Below are positions 18,178-28,884 of a DNA stretch of 64,000 nucleotides, in pieces. The position numbers were made by a program, and so were the translations under genes. The notes beneath the pieces were generated by a model. The model had not been told where the DNA came from. It saw nothing but the letters and a program-made list of their open reading frames with translations, and ran no database searches. Every line of letters starts with the position of its first letter. Within the stretch, counting starts at the first letter, position 1. This DNA comes from Candidatus Ichthyocystis hellenicum (GTDB lineage: Bacteria; Pseudomonadota; Gammaproteobacteria; Burkholderiales; 2013Ark19i), in the NCBI RefSeq assembly GCF_001460935.1, contig NZ_LN906597.1, positions 1,753,497 through 1,817,496 on the forward strand. The letters are read 5' to 3'.

Positions 18178-19398
18178 CTAACACTGCCACAAAGAAACCA
18201 CCACCTGAGCTACTATACCCTCTTTTCTACCCAACGCACCCATGGATTCGGCGGTCTTGCATTTTATTCCTATACACGATTGATCAATACCCAAAGCCTT
18301 AGAAATATTGTCCTTCATACCTTCAACAAAAGGTGAAAAACGTGGCTCTTCTGCAATAATAGTTGCATCAATATTGATGACTCTGTACGGAAAAATTACA
18401 TCGCGATACAAAATCGTAAGAAGTTGCAGTGAATTCGCATCCTTATAACTATCATCAGTTTGCGGAAAATAATGACCTATGTCAGCTTTACCACACCCAC
18501 CCAATAGGGCATCCATCAATGCATGCAACAAAACATCGGCATCAGAATGCCCAATTAAGCCACGAGGATAAGGTATACAAACACCTCCTACTACCAACGG
18601 CAATCCCTCAGATAAGCGATGGGAATCGTAACCATAACCAACACGAATAAGTGGCTTTTGGTACAGGGGGTGAAACCAAAGATGTAACTTAACTGCTTCT
18701 AAATCGTGGCTATAGGTAACCTTTATGTTATGAGGCGCGATAATTACTGGATAAATTAATTCGCTCCCATGCAGAAACTCAACTGCAGAAACCTCATCAC
18801 ATGCATCTGGAACAGCAGATAGTGATTCAACAAGAGTAGTATAGCGAAAAATCTGCGGAGTCTGGGCACGATAAATACGGTCATTGGACACTGATCTGTT
18901 GAGTCCACCACCATCACTAAATTCCTTCAGTGAATCAACTTCAGGAGAAGCCAAAAAGGCACCCATAATACCTTGGTTTAACAGGGCCTTTGTTAAAGAT
19001 TGGCAATCATCAAACATCAATGCCGGACGTGCAGCATCGTGAACAGCTACCCAATCATCACTATCTGCGCAATTAGAGATGATACGCAACCCACATTGAA
19101 CACTTTCTGCCCTAGTATTACCTCCCTTACACAAAAACAATGGCACAGAACCGGTGTACGATCTCCAAAATTCAATTTCTCTCTCGCACTCCCCATCCTC
19201 AGGCAAAACTAGTACAATACCCTCGGTGCTCAAAAATCGAGATATGGTATACAGAGAGTATGCAGTCATTGGATGTCCGCCAACAAGCTGATATTGTTTA
19301 GATTTCATACTCTGCCCTTTGGGCAGATCTTGGCAAAATCTGCTTCCAGTACCAGCAGCAACAACAATGGACCATAATTTCAATGCTTGTTTAAACAT
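18178..19398 (-). CDS. ispDF: Bifunctional IspD/IspF enzyme of the MEP isoprenoid pathway
   Basis: Fuses 2-C-methyl-D-erythritol 4-phosphate cytidylyltransferase with 2-C-methyl-D-erythritol 2,4-cyclodiphosphate synthase. The 406-residue protein has the IspD part (about residues 1-235) with WSIVVAAGTGSRF, KQYQLVGGHPM and HDAARPAL, then after a very short linker the IspF part (about 246-406) with VGYGYDSHRL (metal-binding Asp and His), GHSDADVLLHALMDALLG and KTAESMGALGRKEGI. Both active sites look intact. A fused enzyme is usual in alpha- and epsilonproteobacteria, whereas betaproteobacteria usually have two adjacent genes. Confidence 0.95.
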   Translation of the reverse strand: MFKQALKLWSIVVAAGTGSRFCQDLPKGQSMKSKQYQLVGGHPMTAYSLYTISRFLSTEGIVLVLPEDGECEREIEFWRSYTGSVPLFLCKGGNTRAESVQCGLRIISNCADSDDWVAVHDAARPALMFDDCQSLTKALLNQGIMGAFLASPEVDSLKEFSDGGGLNRSVSNDRIYRAQTPQIFRYTTLVESLSAVPDACDEVSAVEFLHGSELIYPVIIAPHNIKVTYSHDLEAVKLHLWFHPLYQKPLIRVGYGYDSHRLSEGLPLVVGGVCIPYPRGLIGHSDADVLLHALMDALLGGCGKADIGHYFPQTDDSYKDANSLQLLTILYRDVIFPYRVINIDATIIAEEPRFSPFVEGMKDNISKALGIDQSCIGIKCKTAESMGALGRKEGIVAQVVVSLWQC

Positions 19399-19562
19399 AC
19401 ATACCCATTTTCTCGTCTGAACAATTAACTTATGATATAAATTAATCGAACTTGTAGTTTAGCCAAATTGGTGTAAGAGATAAAATTCATCACTTGTGGG
19501 TTAATTAGATAATCGGGCAACTACACGCAAAGTGTAAGTGGCGTAACGTTAAACTTCTAAAA

Positions 19563-22133
19563 GTGTCTATCATCATGAAACCTTTTGCACAAGAAACGAT
19601 ATCAGTCAGCCTCGAGGAAGAGATGAAATCGTCGTACATGGATTACGCCATGAGCGTCATCGTGGGACGTGCTCTTCCAGACGTCAGGGACGGCCTAAAA
19701 CCAGTTCACAGAAGAATAATGTATGCCATGAACCAACTAAACAACGTGTGGAATAAACCTCACAAAAAGTCTGCTCGCATAGTTGGTGATGTTATAGGTA
19801 AGTACCACCCTCACGGCGATTCGGCAGTATATGACACGATAGTAAGAATGGCACAAAAGTTCTCCTTGCGTTACACACTGATAGACGGACAAGGAAACTT
19901 CGGTTCTGTAGATGGAGACAACGCCGCGGCAATGCGTTACACGGAAATACGCATATCTCGTATCGGTCAAGAACTCATGACTGATATCGACAGTCAAACA
20001 GTAGACTTCGGCCCAAACTATGACAACTCCGAGGTTGAACCACTAGTACTACCAGCTCGAATCCCCAATTTGTTGGTTAACGGATCGTCAGGAATAGCTG
20101 TTGGCATGGCTACTAACATCCCACCACACCAAATTTCTGAAGTTATAAATGCTTGCCTATCCTATCTTGACAATCCTGAAATATCGATAAATGACCTCAT
20201 TAAAATAATGCCGGCTCCGGATTTTCCAACGGGTGGAATCATATACGGCACTCAGGGTGTCCATGACGGATACCGTACTGGAAGAGGCAGAGTAATCATC
20301 AGAGCCAAAGTTCATTTCGAAGATTTAGAAAAAGGCAATAGAAACTCCATAATAATCGATGAACTTCCTTATCAAGTAAATAAAAAGAATTTGTTGGAAA
20401 AAATTGCTGACCTGGTTAACAACAAAAAGCTGGAAGGAATTTCAGACATAAGGGACGAATCTGATCGCGATGGTATGCGCGTTGTTCTGGAATTAAAGAG
20501 AGGAGAGAACCCAGAAATTGTAACTAACAACTTGTATCGTCTGACATCTCTACAATACTCTTTTGGAATGAACTTCGTTGCCCTAGTCAAGGGAAAACCG
20601 CAGGTACTGAACCTAAAATACATAATTCAGTACTTTATAGAACATCGTCGCGAAGTAGTAACTCGCCGCACCATATTTGATCTAAAAAAAGCCCGTGAGC
20701 GTGGTCACTTGCTTGAAGGATTAGCTGTTGCTCTATCAAACATAAACGAGATCATTGCACTTATAAAATCGTCTTCATCTCGTCAAGAAGCCCATGAAGC
20801 GTTAATGAAAAAGTCGTGGCCATCGTCACTGATTGAAAAGATGCTTGGTAAAATAGATGAGAAATTGATACGGCCAGAGGAGCTACGCAACAGCTATGGA
20901 ATAAGAAAAGATGGATATTTGCTTTCTGACCCACAAGCAAAAGCCATATTGGACATGCAACTCTCCAAACTCACATCGTTGGAACAAGATAAAATTTTCA
21001 GAGATTACAAGAATATAGTAGACACAATTTGCGATCTACTTGATGTCCTAGATAAACCTGAGCGTGTAAATCAGATCATTAAGGATGAGCTCTGTAGTAC
21101 CAAAAAAGAGTTCGGTGATAAGCGCATGTCCCAAATAGTCACAACGACACAAGATTTTTGTGCTGAGGATCTTATTCCAGCGCAGGATATGATGATTACA
21201 TTATCTCATGCTGGATACATAAAAGCTCAACCTCTATCCGACTATCGCTCACAAAAGAGGGGCGGAAAAGGCAAGATTGCCGCAAAAACCAGGGAACAGG
21301 ACTTCATAGAGCATGTATTTACTTCAAACACCCATGATTACATTCTATGCTTCTCGACCCGAGGACGTTGCTACTGGGTAAAGGTGCACGAAGTTCCACA
21401 GGGAAGTAGAGTATCCAGAGGTAGACCAATAGTTAACATATTTCAACTCCAAGAAGGGGAAAAAATAACCGCTATTTTATCTGTCAAAGAATTTACTGAG
21501 GATAATTTCGTATTCATGGCTACCTCCATGGGAACGGTCAAGAAGACATCGCTATCAGAATTTAATAGTCCACGTCGATCTGGATTAATTGCCATCAACC
21601 TTGACGACGGGGATCACTTGATTGGGGTCGCAATTACTGAGGGTAACTCAGACGTTATGCTATTCTCAGACGTTGGTAAGGCAGTAAGATTTTCTGAGCA
21701 AGATGTACGAAAAATGGGACGAGCAGCTCGTGGAGTAAGGGGAATAACTCTTGGAACAGATCAAAAAGTTATTACCATGCTGGTTACGGAAAGGGAAGAA
21801 AACATAGCTGTTCTTGCTGCAACGGAAAACGGTTTTGGTAAGAGAACTTTAATTGAAGAATACCCAAGGCACGGTCGTGGAACTAAAGGCGTTATCGCCA
21901 TACAACAATCCAAGCGCAACGGAAGGGTTGTGTCGGCAGCCCTCGTATCACCTGGAGATGAAGTTATGCTTATTACTCTCTCCGGAGTGCTAATACGTCT
22001 GTGTGTAAACGGAATTCGTGAGGTTGGTCGTTCAGCCCAAGGAGTAAACTTAATTAATTTGTCTGGAAAAGATACTTTAGTTAAAGTCCAAAAAATTGTA
22101 GAATCCGAGGACGATAGCTCGGATGAGGAATGA
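19563..22133 (+). CDS. gyrA: DNA gyrase subunit A
   Basis: Breaks and rejoins DNA in the GyrA2GyrB2 supercoiling enzyme. The 856-residue protein is full length. The catalytic Tyr is Y126 in AAMRYTEIR. The quinolone-determining region reads [11 protein letters not shown] with the susceptible-type Ser87 and Asp91. The C-terminal wheel has the GyrA box QKRGGKGK. Start is GTG at 19563, with ATG at 19575 as an alternative; neither has a strong ribosome site. It is divergent from ispDF. Confidence 0.97.
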   Translation: MSIIMKPFAQETISVSLEEEMKSSYMDYAMSVIVGRALPDVRDGLKPVHRRIMYAMNQLNNVWNKPHKKSARIVGDVIGKYHPHGDSAVYDTIVRMAQKFSLRYTLIDGQGNFGSVDGDNAAAMRYTEIRISRIGQELMTDIDSQTVDFGPNYDNSEVEPLVLPARIPNLLVNGSSGIAVGMATNIPPHQISEVINACLSYLDNPEISINDLIKIMPAPDFPTGGIIYGTQGVHDGYRTGRGRVIIRAKVHFEDLEKGNRNSIIIDELPYQVNKKNLLEKIADLVNNKKLEGISDIRDESDRDGMRVVLELKRGENPEIVTNNLYRLTSLQYSFGMNFVALVKGKPQVLNLKYIIQYFIEHRREVVTRRTIFDLKKARERGHLLEGLAVALSNINEIIALIKSSSSRQEAHEALMKKSWPSSLIEKMLGKIDEKLIRPEELRNSYGIRKDGYLLSDPQAKAILDMQLSKLTSLEQDKIFRDYKNIVDTICDLLDVLDKPERVNQIIKDELCSTKKEFGDKRMSQIVTTTQDFCAEDLIPAQDMMITLSHAGYIKAQPLSDYRSQKRGGKGKIAAKTREQDFIEHVFTSNTHDYILCFSTRGRCYWVKVHEVPQGSRVSRGRPIVNIFQLQEGEKITAILSVKEFTEDNFVFMATSMGTVKKTSLSEFNSPRRSGLIAINLDDGDHLIGVAITEGNSDVMLFSDVGKAVRFSEQDVRKMGRAARGVRGITLGTDQKVITMLVTEREENIAVLAATENGFGKRTLIEEYPRHGRGTKGVIAIQQSKRNGRVVSAALVSPGDEVMLITLSGVLIRLCVNGIREVGRSAQGVNLINLSGKDTLVKVQKIVESEDDSSDEE

Positions 22134-22284
22134 TTCCCTAACGTAATGGTTGTGTAAATTCTTGTGTAACACTTTCGATAAGAAAATCATGATTTTGATG
22201 GGATGGTGTTTTTGGTTAGTAACCTGCATCTGTTCCAATTACGTAGCCCCTAACAGCTAACATAACATGTGGCGGAGAGAGCCA

Positions 22285-23547
22285 ATGGCACTAGATTATA
22301 TTCCGATGAACAATGTCCTAAAAAAAAGATCAGAAATAACCTACCCAGAGGAAGATCTGTCTTATATTGATCGGGCTATGGAAGTATCGATAAATCAAGG
22401 ATTAACTGGGGCAGTTTTGTTGTTAATGTTAGATGGGGAGATAATTTTTAAAAAGGCGTATGGTTATAAAAATATCTGGAATCGATACAACAAAATACCA
22501 TCACCTGAACCTGCAACTGTAGACACAATATATGATTTGGCTTCATTAACAAAAATATACGCAACTATGCAAGGCTGCATGAAACTATTTGACGATAATC
22601 AGTTAGACCTTGACGAGAAAGTTAGCCATTACATTCCTGAGTTTAGCGGTGGCAAAAAAAATGATGTTACTGTAAGAATGCTACTACAGCACCGGTCCGG
22701 ATTGCCTGCGAACTATCACTTTTATTGCCCCAACCAATCAGGGGATCTATTCAGTCAAGATCGTGAAACATCAATGTCACTCTTACCCTTGGTACCATTA
22801 ATTAATCACCCAGACAAAACTACTTTATACAGTGATATTGGACCTTACATACTAGGATTGATAATCGAACGTGTAACTCAAACCAGGGAAGATTTGTTTG
22901 TAGAGAATGAACTTTACAATAAATTATCTCTTGAGAGAACTGGCTACTTACTTAAGCAAAAGCTTAACTTACCGAATAATTATTTCGCTGCAACAGAACC
23001 TTGCGGAAATACGCGTGATGGATCGATTTCATTTCCCAACATACGTACTGATACCATACAAGGAGAGGTACAAGACGAAACATCGTTTTATTCCTTCGAT
23101 GGTATTAGTGGTAGTGCTGGACTCTTTTCTTGCGTGGAAGACTTGGCAATAATATCGCAGATGATGTTGAATGGCGGCCAATACGGTAACTTTAGATGGT
23201 GCTCTGACAAAACTATCTCTCACTTTATGGATAATAAAAGCGCTGACGAAAAATTTTCATTGCTATGGCGCAGAACAAAGCCATACGAAATGATGACTGG
23301 AATTATTCCCAAGCCACACGCCGTATGCCACACTGGTTGGCTAGGAACTTTTACCTTGATTGATAAAAAGCACAACTCAGCCATGATATATCTTAGTAAT
23401 AAGAAAAACAGCAGGTTGTTGCAACATCCCAATATTTTTTATGGAGACTGTGCCATAACCAGCACTTATGGAATAATAGCTGACATGTTTTATAGGGGAT
23501 TAATTAAGATGGGAAAGGTAAAGTCTCCCAAAGCAAACGTTGAATGA
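22285..23547 (+). CDS. Beta-lactamase-fold serine hydrolase
   Basis: Penicillin-binding-protein/AmpC-like serine hydrolase, similar in layout to YfeW-type enzymes. The start at 22285 follows GGAGAG; an ATG 18 bases upstream precedes that site. The 420-residue protein has the three active-site motifs: SLTK in DLASLTKIYAT (about residues 86-90), YSD in TLYSDIGPYILG (about 170) in the place of YxN, and HTG in VCHTGWLGT (about 346). The fold motif LLQHRSGLPA is also present. No signal peptide is seen, so it is probably cytoplasmic or exported by another route. The substrate is unknown: peptidoglycan peptides or an ester. Confidence 0.88.
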   Translation: MALDYIPMNNVLKKRSEITYPEEDLSYIDRAMEVSINQGLTGAVLLLMLDGEIIFKKAYGYKNIWNRYNKIPSPEPATVDTIYDLASLTKIYATMQGCMKLFDDNQLDLDEKVSHYIPEFSGGKKNDVTVRMLLQHRSGLPANYHFYCPNQSGDLFSQDRETSMSLLPLVPLINHPDKTTLYSDIGPYILGLIIERVTQTREDLFVENELYNKLSLERTGYLLKQKLNLPNNYFAATEPCGNTRDGSISFPNIRTDTIQGEVQDETSFYSFDGISGSAGLFSCVEDLAIISQMMLNGGQYGNFRWCSDKTISHFMDNKSADEKFSLLWRRTKPYEMMTGIIPKPHAVCHTGWLGTFTLIDKKHNSAMIYLSNKKNSRLLQHPNIFYGDCAITSTYGIIADMFYRGLIKMGKVKSPKANVE

Positions 23548-23708
23548 AACATAAATAACAGTACAAACAAAGAAATATTGTGGGACAGTTGTGTCTTTAA
23601 AAATTATCCTACCACCATTTTAAACGAGTAATATCTTTTTAGCCTTTGTAAAAATGATGACCATTATCAACAAAAGGGTTAGCATAGCGGAATTAGCTAA
23701 AATTAGGC

Positions 23709-24494
23709 ATGTTTCCTATGAGTACATTGAAGATTGCAACCTGGAATTTAAACTCCCTTAATGTTCGTCTCCAACACCTACTAAAATGGATAGATAAACA
23801 TAATCCTGACTTTATTGGATTGCAGGAACTTAAGATGCAACATGATAATTTCCCAATAGATATATTCAACAAAGAAGGATACAACTGCTACTGGATGGGA
23901 CAAAAAACTTTTAATGGTGTAGCAATACTCAGTAAACATTCAATTTTATCTGAGCATAACTTACTGCCAGAGCTTAACGAGGAACAGAAGCGTGCTATTG
24001 GTATAGAAACTACTCATGGGTATTTTATTAATTTGTACTGTCCAAACGGCAAGGAAAAATCATCTACATCGTTTGAATATAAGATGATGTGGTACAAACA
24101 ACTGTCGCAATATTTGCGCAAAATAATATCATCTAAAAAAATGTGCATAGTATGTGGTGACTTCAACATTGCACCAACTGAAATGGACATTTATGACCAT
24201 ACTCTATTTGAGAATACTATTTTATGCACTCCAGAAGAGAAATCTTGTTTTCAAGATATCATTGACATAGGATTTATTGACGCTTTTAGGGAAATAAACC
24301 CTGAAGAAATACGATATTCATGGTGGGATTACAGAGGTGGATCATTCAGAAAAAACAAAGGCGCACGCATAGACCTCATCCTTATAGATAAAAAACACAG
24401 AAACCACATCACCAAGTGCTACATAGACGCAGAACCTCGCAAAGAGGACAGGCCATCTGACCACACCCCCGTTATCATGGAACTATGTACCTAA
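23709..24494 (+). CDS. xthA: Exodeoxyribonuclease III / AP endonuclease
   Basis: Cuts DNA at abasic sites and removes 3' blocks in base-excision repair. The 261-residue protein has family motifs: ATWNLNSLNVRL (about residues 10-21), FIGLQELKM with the metal-binding Glu, CGDFNIAPTEMDIYD with catalytic Asp and Asn (about 154-168), the SWWDYRGGSFRKNKGARIDLIL block, and the terminal SDHTPVI. The start may be 23718 (MSTLKIATWN) instead, which has better spacing to a weak AGG. It overlaps the response-regulator gene by 4 bases at the stop codons. Confidence 0.93.
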   Translation: MFPMSTLKIATWNLNSLNVRLQHLLKWIDKHNPDFIGLQELKMQHDNFPIDIFNKEGYNCYWMGQKTFNGVAILSKHSILSEHNLLPELNEEQKRAIGIETTHGYFINLYCPNGKEKSSTSFEYKMMWYKQLSQYLRKIISSKKMCIVCGDFNIAPTEMDIYDHTLFENTILCTPEEKSCFQDIIDIGFIDAFREINPEEIRYSWWDYRGGSFRKNKGARIDLILIDKKHRNHITKCYIDAEPRKEDRPSDHTPVIMELCT

Positions 24495-25150
24495 ATACCA
24501 CTTCCGCCGCTAGGGATATTATTGTTCTTTTTTACATTCTGACCCAATACAATTCTAACTGCCTCAGCAACGCTGCGGGCACCCAATTTACTCATAACAT
24601 GAGAACGATGAGCCTCAACTGTCTTTATGCTTATACCTAACTGGTCGGCAATTTGCTTGTTTAACCTACCAGCTACAACACAGTCGAGAACCTCACGCTC
24701 CCGCGGGGTTAATTGATCCAGCAAACGCACACTCTTAGCCCTAAAACCAATTTCCTCCCAACTAGACATAGCACGTTCAATTGAACGATCAATCAAGCCG
24801 AAAAGATCGGTATCCTTGAAAGGTTTTTCTATGAAATCCACAGCTCCCCGCTTCATGGTCTTCACAGCCATCTGAACATCACCATGACCGGTAACAAAAA
24901 TTATTGGCAAAGGAAAATCTTCTGGTTTAGAACGAGATAGCAAAACCTCCTGCAACTCAAGGCCACTCATACCTGGCATACGAACATCCAACAACAAACA
25001 ACCCGGTTTCAAAGAGTCATAACTTTCCAAGAATGAGTCCGCAGAAGAATAGCAAGAAACAGCATAACCTGCACCCTCAAGGGTCCAAGAGAAGGAATCA
25101 CGAACAGCTTCATCATCATCTACAACGAAAACGGTCACATCATTACGCAT
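24491..25150 (-). CDS. FixJ-family response regulator
   Basis: Transcription factor of a two-component pair with the kinase at 25256-27967. The 219-residue protein has a receiver domain (about residues 5-120) with the acidic pocket VVDDDE, phospho-acceptor Asp in LLLDVRMPG, Thr in VTGHGD and Lys in IEKPF. A LuxR-type helix-turn-helix follows (about 148-212: LTPREREVLDCVVAGRLNKQ, IADQLGISIKTVEAHRSHV). Targets are unknown; FixJ proteins often control respiration under low oxygen. The gene is downstream of the kinase on the same strand with a 105-base gap. Confidence 0.92.
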   Translation of the reverse strand: MRNDVTVFVVDDDEAVRDSFSWTLEGAGYAVSCYSSADSFLESYDSLKPGCLLLDVRMPGMSGLELQEVLLSRSKPEDFPLPIIFVTGHGDVQMAVKTMKRGAVDFIEKPFKDTDLFGLIDRSIERAMSSWEEIGFRAKSVRLLDQLTPREREVLDCVVAGRLNKQIADQLGISIKTVEAHRSHVMSKLGARSVAEAVRIVLGQNVKKNNNIPSGGSGI

Positions 25151-25255
25151 ATCAAGTCACCTTCACTATTAAGAATTATTATCAAGCCTTGATTGACCAT
25201 AAAAAAACAGCAGCTGGAACCGGTATATTAAACGAAAACCCCCCCGTAACACCAG

Positions 25256-27967
25256 TTAGTCTATCACGCAAGGAAGGGTAAATCGGAAAATACTTCCTCC
25301 ACCAGGATTACTTTCTGCCCAAAGCCTACCTTTGTGGTATTCCACAATCGATCTGCATATATTTAACCCCATTCCCATACCCTCGGTCTTTGTAGTAAAA
25401 AATGGAGCAAATAGCTTATCCATGGCGTCTGGGTTAATACCATGACCACGATCAAATACAGACACTTCTAGAACCTCATCACGAACTAGTGCCTCTATCC
25501 TAATCACACGATCTATACTATCTTGCATAGCATCAACGGCGTTTTTAATGAAATTAATCAAAACTTGCTGAATCAATATAGGATCCACACTGATGGGAGG
25601 TAATTGACTATCGACAACAAGTTCAATTGAAATATTTCTTTTGGATGCATCGACTTCAGCAAACTCCACTGCTTCAGCCAAAAGTTCATTCATATTACAA
25701 AGAAAAAAACGTGGTTCATTTTTTTTAACGAAATCACGAATACTACGAATAATCCTGCCTGCACGATCAGCCTGAAACGCATTCTTTCTCATAACCTTAA
25801 GAACCTCATCCAGGTTCATCATTCCTGACTCAAGACGAGCAATAGAACCAGTACTGTAATTTGAAATTGCGGTTAAAGGCTGATTTAGCTCGTGGGATAA
25901 AGAAGAAGCCATCTCACCCATGGTAATTAAATGAGAAGTTTGTTGAACTTTTTCTTGTTGCTGTTGATACAACTGCTCTGCTATTTTTCTCTTGGTGATA
26001 TCTGTAGAAACTGACATTACTACGGGCTGACGACCATCAACCCAAGGGATAAGCCTCACCCTAACTTCGAACCAACGTTGCAAACTCTCTACATACACTT
26101 CAGCAGAAGCGTACTGATCCGAACCAGACCTAGATGCCTTAGGAACCGAACGACATAACTGTAAATGCATATCTGGGGAAGATCCAAAATTCTTATGATA
26201 GTAGGCATTATAAAACAAAACTCTCAATTGCAATTGATCAAAAACACAAACTGCAGCTTCTAATGAATTAATAACAGTAGTAAATTGCTGGTGATTATTT
26301 TCTAAAATTCTCCGAACACGATTTTTCTCAGTAACATCAATCACAGAAAAAATCCAACCGAAAGTGTTCTTATTTTGATCAGTAAGCGGTGAAACATATA
26401 AATGAGCCTCAAAATCTGTGCCATCTTTCTTCATCACACGAACTTCTAATCCACTACCAAATCTAGATTTATCACATCCTTCCTTAATAAAATCCTCAAG
26501 TAAAAACCCTACTTTATTGAGTTCATAAGGAAACGGCAGATAAGTATTTAAGCACTCACTAACAGAGTACCCAGTCATTGAAGAAAAAGCATGATTAACA
26601 TAAGTCACTGTGCCATTCATATCAGTTACCTGAACCCCAGTTATCATAGAATCGCCAATAGCTTGGCGAAAAGCTTTTTCCTTAATCAATGCTCTCTGAA
26701 TTTTTTTATGAGCAGTTATATCCTGAGCTATGGCGGTAAAATATTCTCCATCAGAAGAATCATGAATCTCCCATACTAACCAATACCTATCACCGTCTGT
26801 TGAACCATCAGAAGAATTATTAAAAACAAACTCTGCCTCAAAAAATACTCGTTTTACAGAACCAGACAAAATTTTATTCAACTTTTCTTCTACCAAATCG
26901 TAGCATTCTGGCGAAACAAACTTAGTTAGCTCCTGACCAATAACATGAAGCATTGACCCGGCATAGCTAGTAAAAATCTCATTGACTCTACAAAAACGAA
27001 ATTCCCTATCAAATACACAAAGTGCTGCCAACGACAATCCAAGTAAATCCCGCCTTTGGGTTTGAATGTAATGACTTTTACTGCGATAAAACAGCAAAAA
27101 AATTACAGAAATAATCAAAATCATCCAAGTAGATAATCTAATGTAGTTTTCTAAAGAAGAGTAACTTGGCTCTACGCCTATAACCCTGAAATCAAATACA
27201 TGTCTATTATCCCTGATTGTTGTAACCCTTTCGTAACGATAAGGATTACTCCCACCTTTGGTTACAATTACAGAACACCCTTTGCTTGAAGCTAAAACCT
27301 TACTATCAGAACTATCCATGATCTCAATACAAGATTGAGTACCTATATGCAAAGGAACAATATCTGAGAAAAAATTATGTGATTGGTACAAAAATGCCAA
27401 AGCTCCTACATATTTACCATCATAAAATTTTGGATAATAGGCAACAAAGTACGATGATTCGGGGAATATTGGCATACCTTCAATAAAAATATCAGCAACA
27501 AAGCTACCCTTACTAGTATTACTGAAATTCTTCTCGGCAAAACTCTTAACACTAGCACTCACAATATCTTCTTGATTTATATGCGTACCACATGCCGAAA
27601 CTAAACTATTATTAGCATCTATAGCAAAAATTTTTAACAAATCTCTACGCATGGAAAACTGCTTTTCCAATCTACTACAAGAGCCCCTACTACCAACATT
27701 AGATAAGAATTGAAGCAACATGGGATCAGCAAACTCCATATCGCTTAGAAATTGGCGATGTATTAGGGAAGCGTAAAGCAGTGCATCCTGGCTGAAATTA
27801 TCATGCTCCAATTTATCGTGGAAATTTTTAGATGAGAAGAAAAAAACAATAATAAACAACAAAGATGCCGCTGCAGTAGGAGATAAGCTAAAATATCTCT
27901 TCAATACTACGGAATACTTCTTCATCCAACGGGTAATAACCTTATGATCCAACTCCACCCCCGACAA
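25256..27967 (-). CDS. Membrane PAS-domain sensor histidine kinase (FixL-like)
   Basis: Sensor partner of the FixJ-type regulator. The 903-residue protein has two membrane helices (about residues 32-46 and 280-298) framing an external sensor domain, probably Cache-like, then three PAS modules (about 310-425, 430-545, 555-665; e.g. ITGVQVTDMNGTVTYVNHAF), a HisKA domain with the phospho-acceptor His in SSLSHELNQPLTAISNY (about 692), and an ATPase domain with NFIKNAVDAM, DRGHGINPDAM and GMGMGLNICRSIVEYH. The start is uncertain: TTG at 27967, GTG at 27958 or ATG at 27925. No haem-PAS signature is evident, so oxygen sensing is not established. Confidence 0.9.
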   Translation of the reverse strand: MSGVELDHKVITRWMKKYSVVLKRYFSLSPTAAASLLFIIVFFFSSKNFHDKLEHDNFSQDALLYASLIHRQFLSDMEFADPMLLQFLSNVGSRGSCSRLEKQFSMRRDLLKIFAIDANNSLVSACGTHINQEDIVSASVKSFAEKNFSNTSKGSFVADIFIEGMPIFPESSYFVAYYPKFYDGKYVGALAFLYQSHNFFSDIVPLHIGTQSCIEIMDSSDSKVLASSKGCSVIVTKGGSNPYRYERVTTIRDNRHVFDFRVIGVEPSYSSLENYIRLSTWMILIISVIFLLFYRSKSHYIQTQRRDLLGLSLAALCVFDREFRFCRVNEIFTSYAGSMLHVIGQELTKFVSPECYDLVEEKLNKILSGSVKRVFFEAEFVFNNSSDGSTDGDRYWLVWEIHDSSDGEYFTAIAQDITAHKKIQRALIKEKAFRQAIGDSMITGVQVTDMNGTVTYVNHAFSSMTGYSVSECLNTYLPFPYELNKVGFLLEDFIKEGCDKSRFGSGLEVRVMKKDGTDFEAHLYVSPLTDQNKNTFGWIFSVIDVTEKNRVRRILENNHQQFTTVINSLEAAVCVFDQLQLRVLFYNAYYHKNFGSSPDMHLQLCRSVPKASRSGSDQYASAEVYVESLQRWFEVRVRLIPWVDGRQPVVMSVSTDITKRKIAEQLYQQQQEKVQQTSHLITMGEMASSLSHELNQPLTAISNYSTGSIARLESGMMNLDEVLKVMRKNAFQADRAGRIIRSIRDFVKKNEPRFFLCNMNELLAEAVEFAEVDASKRNISIELVVDSQLPPISVDPILIQQVLINFIKNAVDAMQDSIDRVIRIEALVRDEVLEVSVFDRGHGINPDAMDKLFAPFFTTKTEGMGMGLNICRSIVEYHKGRLWAESNPGGGSIFRFTLPCVID

Positions 27968-28057
27968 AAATTGCAGTGATTTTAATCACAAAAAATAATG
28001 GGCCAGTAAATACTTTATCAATAAAATCACATATAACAGTTTTATATAATCATTCTC

Positions 28058-28087
28058 TTGCAAAAATTATACAGTCAGTGGAATAAT
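28058..28087 (+). promoter_or_regulatory. Putative promoter of tRNA-Arg
   Basis: TTGCAA at 28058-28063 and AATAAT at 28082-28087 with an 18-base spacer, 14 bases before the mature tRNA end. Confidence 0.5.
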
Positions 28088-28101
28088 GTGATCCTCTCTT
28101 C

Positions 28102-28178
28102 GCGCCCGTAGCTCAGCTGGATAGAGTACTTGGCTACGAACCAAGGGGTCGTGGGTTCAAATCCTGCCGGGCGCGCCA
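28102..28178 (+). tRNA. tRNA-Arg (anticodon ACG)
   Basis: A 77-base cloverleaf: acceptor GCGCCCG/CGGGCGC, D-arm with AGCTCAGCTGGATAGAG, anticodon stem CTTGG/CCAAG with loop CTACGAA, T-arm with GGTTCAAATCC, discriminator G and encoded CCA. The wobble A is expected to become inosine and read CGN codons. Confidence 0.97.
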
Positions 28179-28349
28179 AGTTTTTCTCCTAACTTACTAT
28201 CGATGTCGTAATACGGTTGTGATATGATCTCATAGTGCTCCGTTTTGGTCTTATTCTGCCTAAAAACGGGGTTGGTTTAGTAGGTTAGTATATTTTTTAC
28301 ATTTGACTCGACAGAATGTTTTGCTGTGTCTGTAGGGGAGTTTAGATTT

Positions 28350-28802
28350 ATGATTGATAATGCCACACAAAGTAGCTCTAGCAAAAAGGATAACAATATC
28401 ATCACTGAGGAGTTGTTGCTCAGTATGGATGATAGTGAGTACATGAATGAAGAACAGATAAAATTTTTTCGGCACAAACTTGAAGTAATGCGTTCTGAGT
28501 TACTTGAAAATGTTAATCAAACAGCGGAAAATCTCCGCGATACCCCGGTAGTGCCAGATCTTGTGGATCGTGCAACAATAGAGGAAGAGTACGCTCTTGA
28601 ATTGAGAACAAGAAATCGTGAGAGTAAGCTTTTGTCTAAGATAGAAACGGCTCTGGAAAGAATCAACGATGGCACATACGGTTGGTGCGAGGAAACCGGT
28701 GAACCAATAGGTATACGTCGTTTACTGGCCCGTCCAACAACGGCCCTGAGCATAGAGGCGCAGCGTCGCCGAGAAATACGTCAAAAACTCTACAATGATT
28801 AG
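28350..28802 (+). CDS. dksA: RNA polymerase-binding transcription factor DksA
   Basis: Binds the secondary channel of RNA polymerase and, with ppGpp, resets transcription in the stringent response. The start at 28350 (MIDNATQ) follows GGGGAG at a spacing of 8; an upstream GTG is part of that site. The 150-residue protein has the coiled coil with the tip DLVDRATIEEEYALELRTRNRE and the C-terminal finger GWCEETGEPIGIRRLLARPTTALSIEAQRRRE. Only one of the four classical zinc cysteines remains, a variant common in alpha- and betaproteobacteria. Confidence 0.95.
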   Translation: MIDNATQSSSSKKDNNIITEELLLSMDDSEYMNEEQIKFFRHKLEVMRSELLENVNQTAENLRDTPVVPDLVDRATIEEEYALELRTRNRESKLLSKIETALERINDGTYGWCEETGEPIGIRRLLARPTTALSIEAQRRREIRQKLYND

Positions 28803-28884
28803 GATTAATCTAGTCTTTTTTTACCACACGTTTTCCTATATAAATATCGGTTTTGTATAGGAACCGTTCCGCTTTGAGGTTTTG

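Noticed and set aside
28590..28800. DksA finger missing three zinc cysteines as a damaged gene
   Set aside because: The CEETGEPIG...SIEAQ variant is common in alpha- and betaproteobacterial DksA; the rest of the protein is intact.
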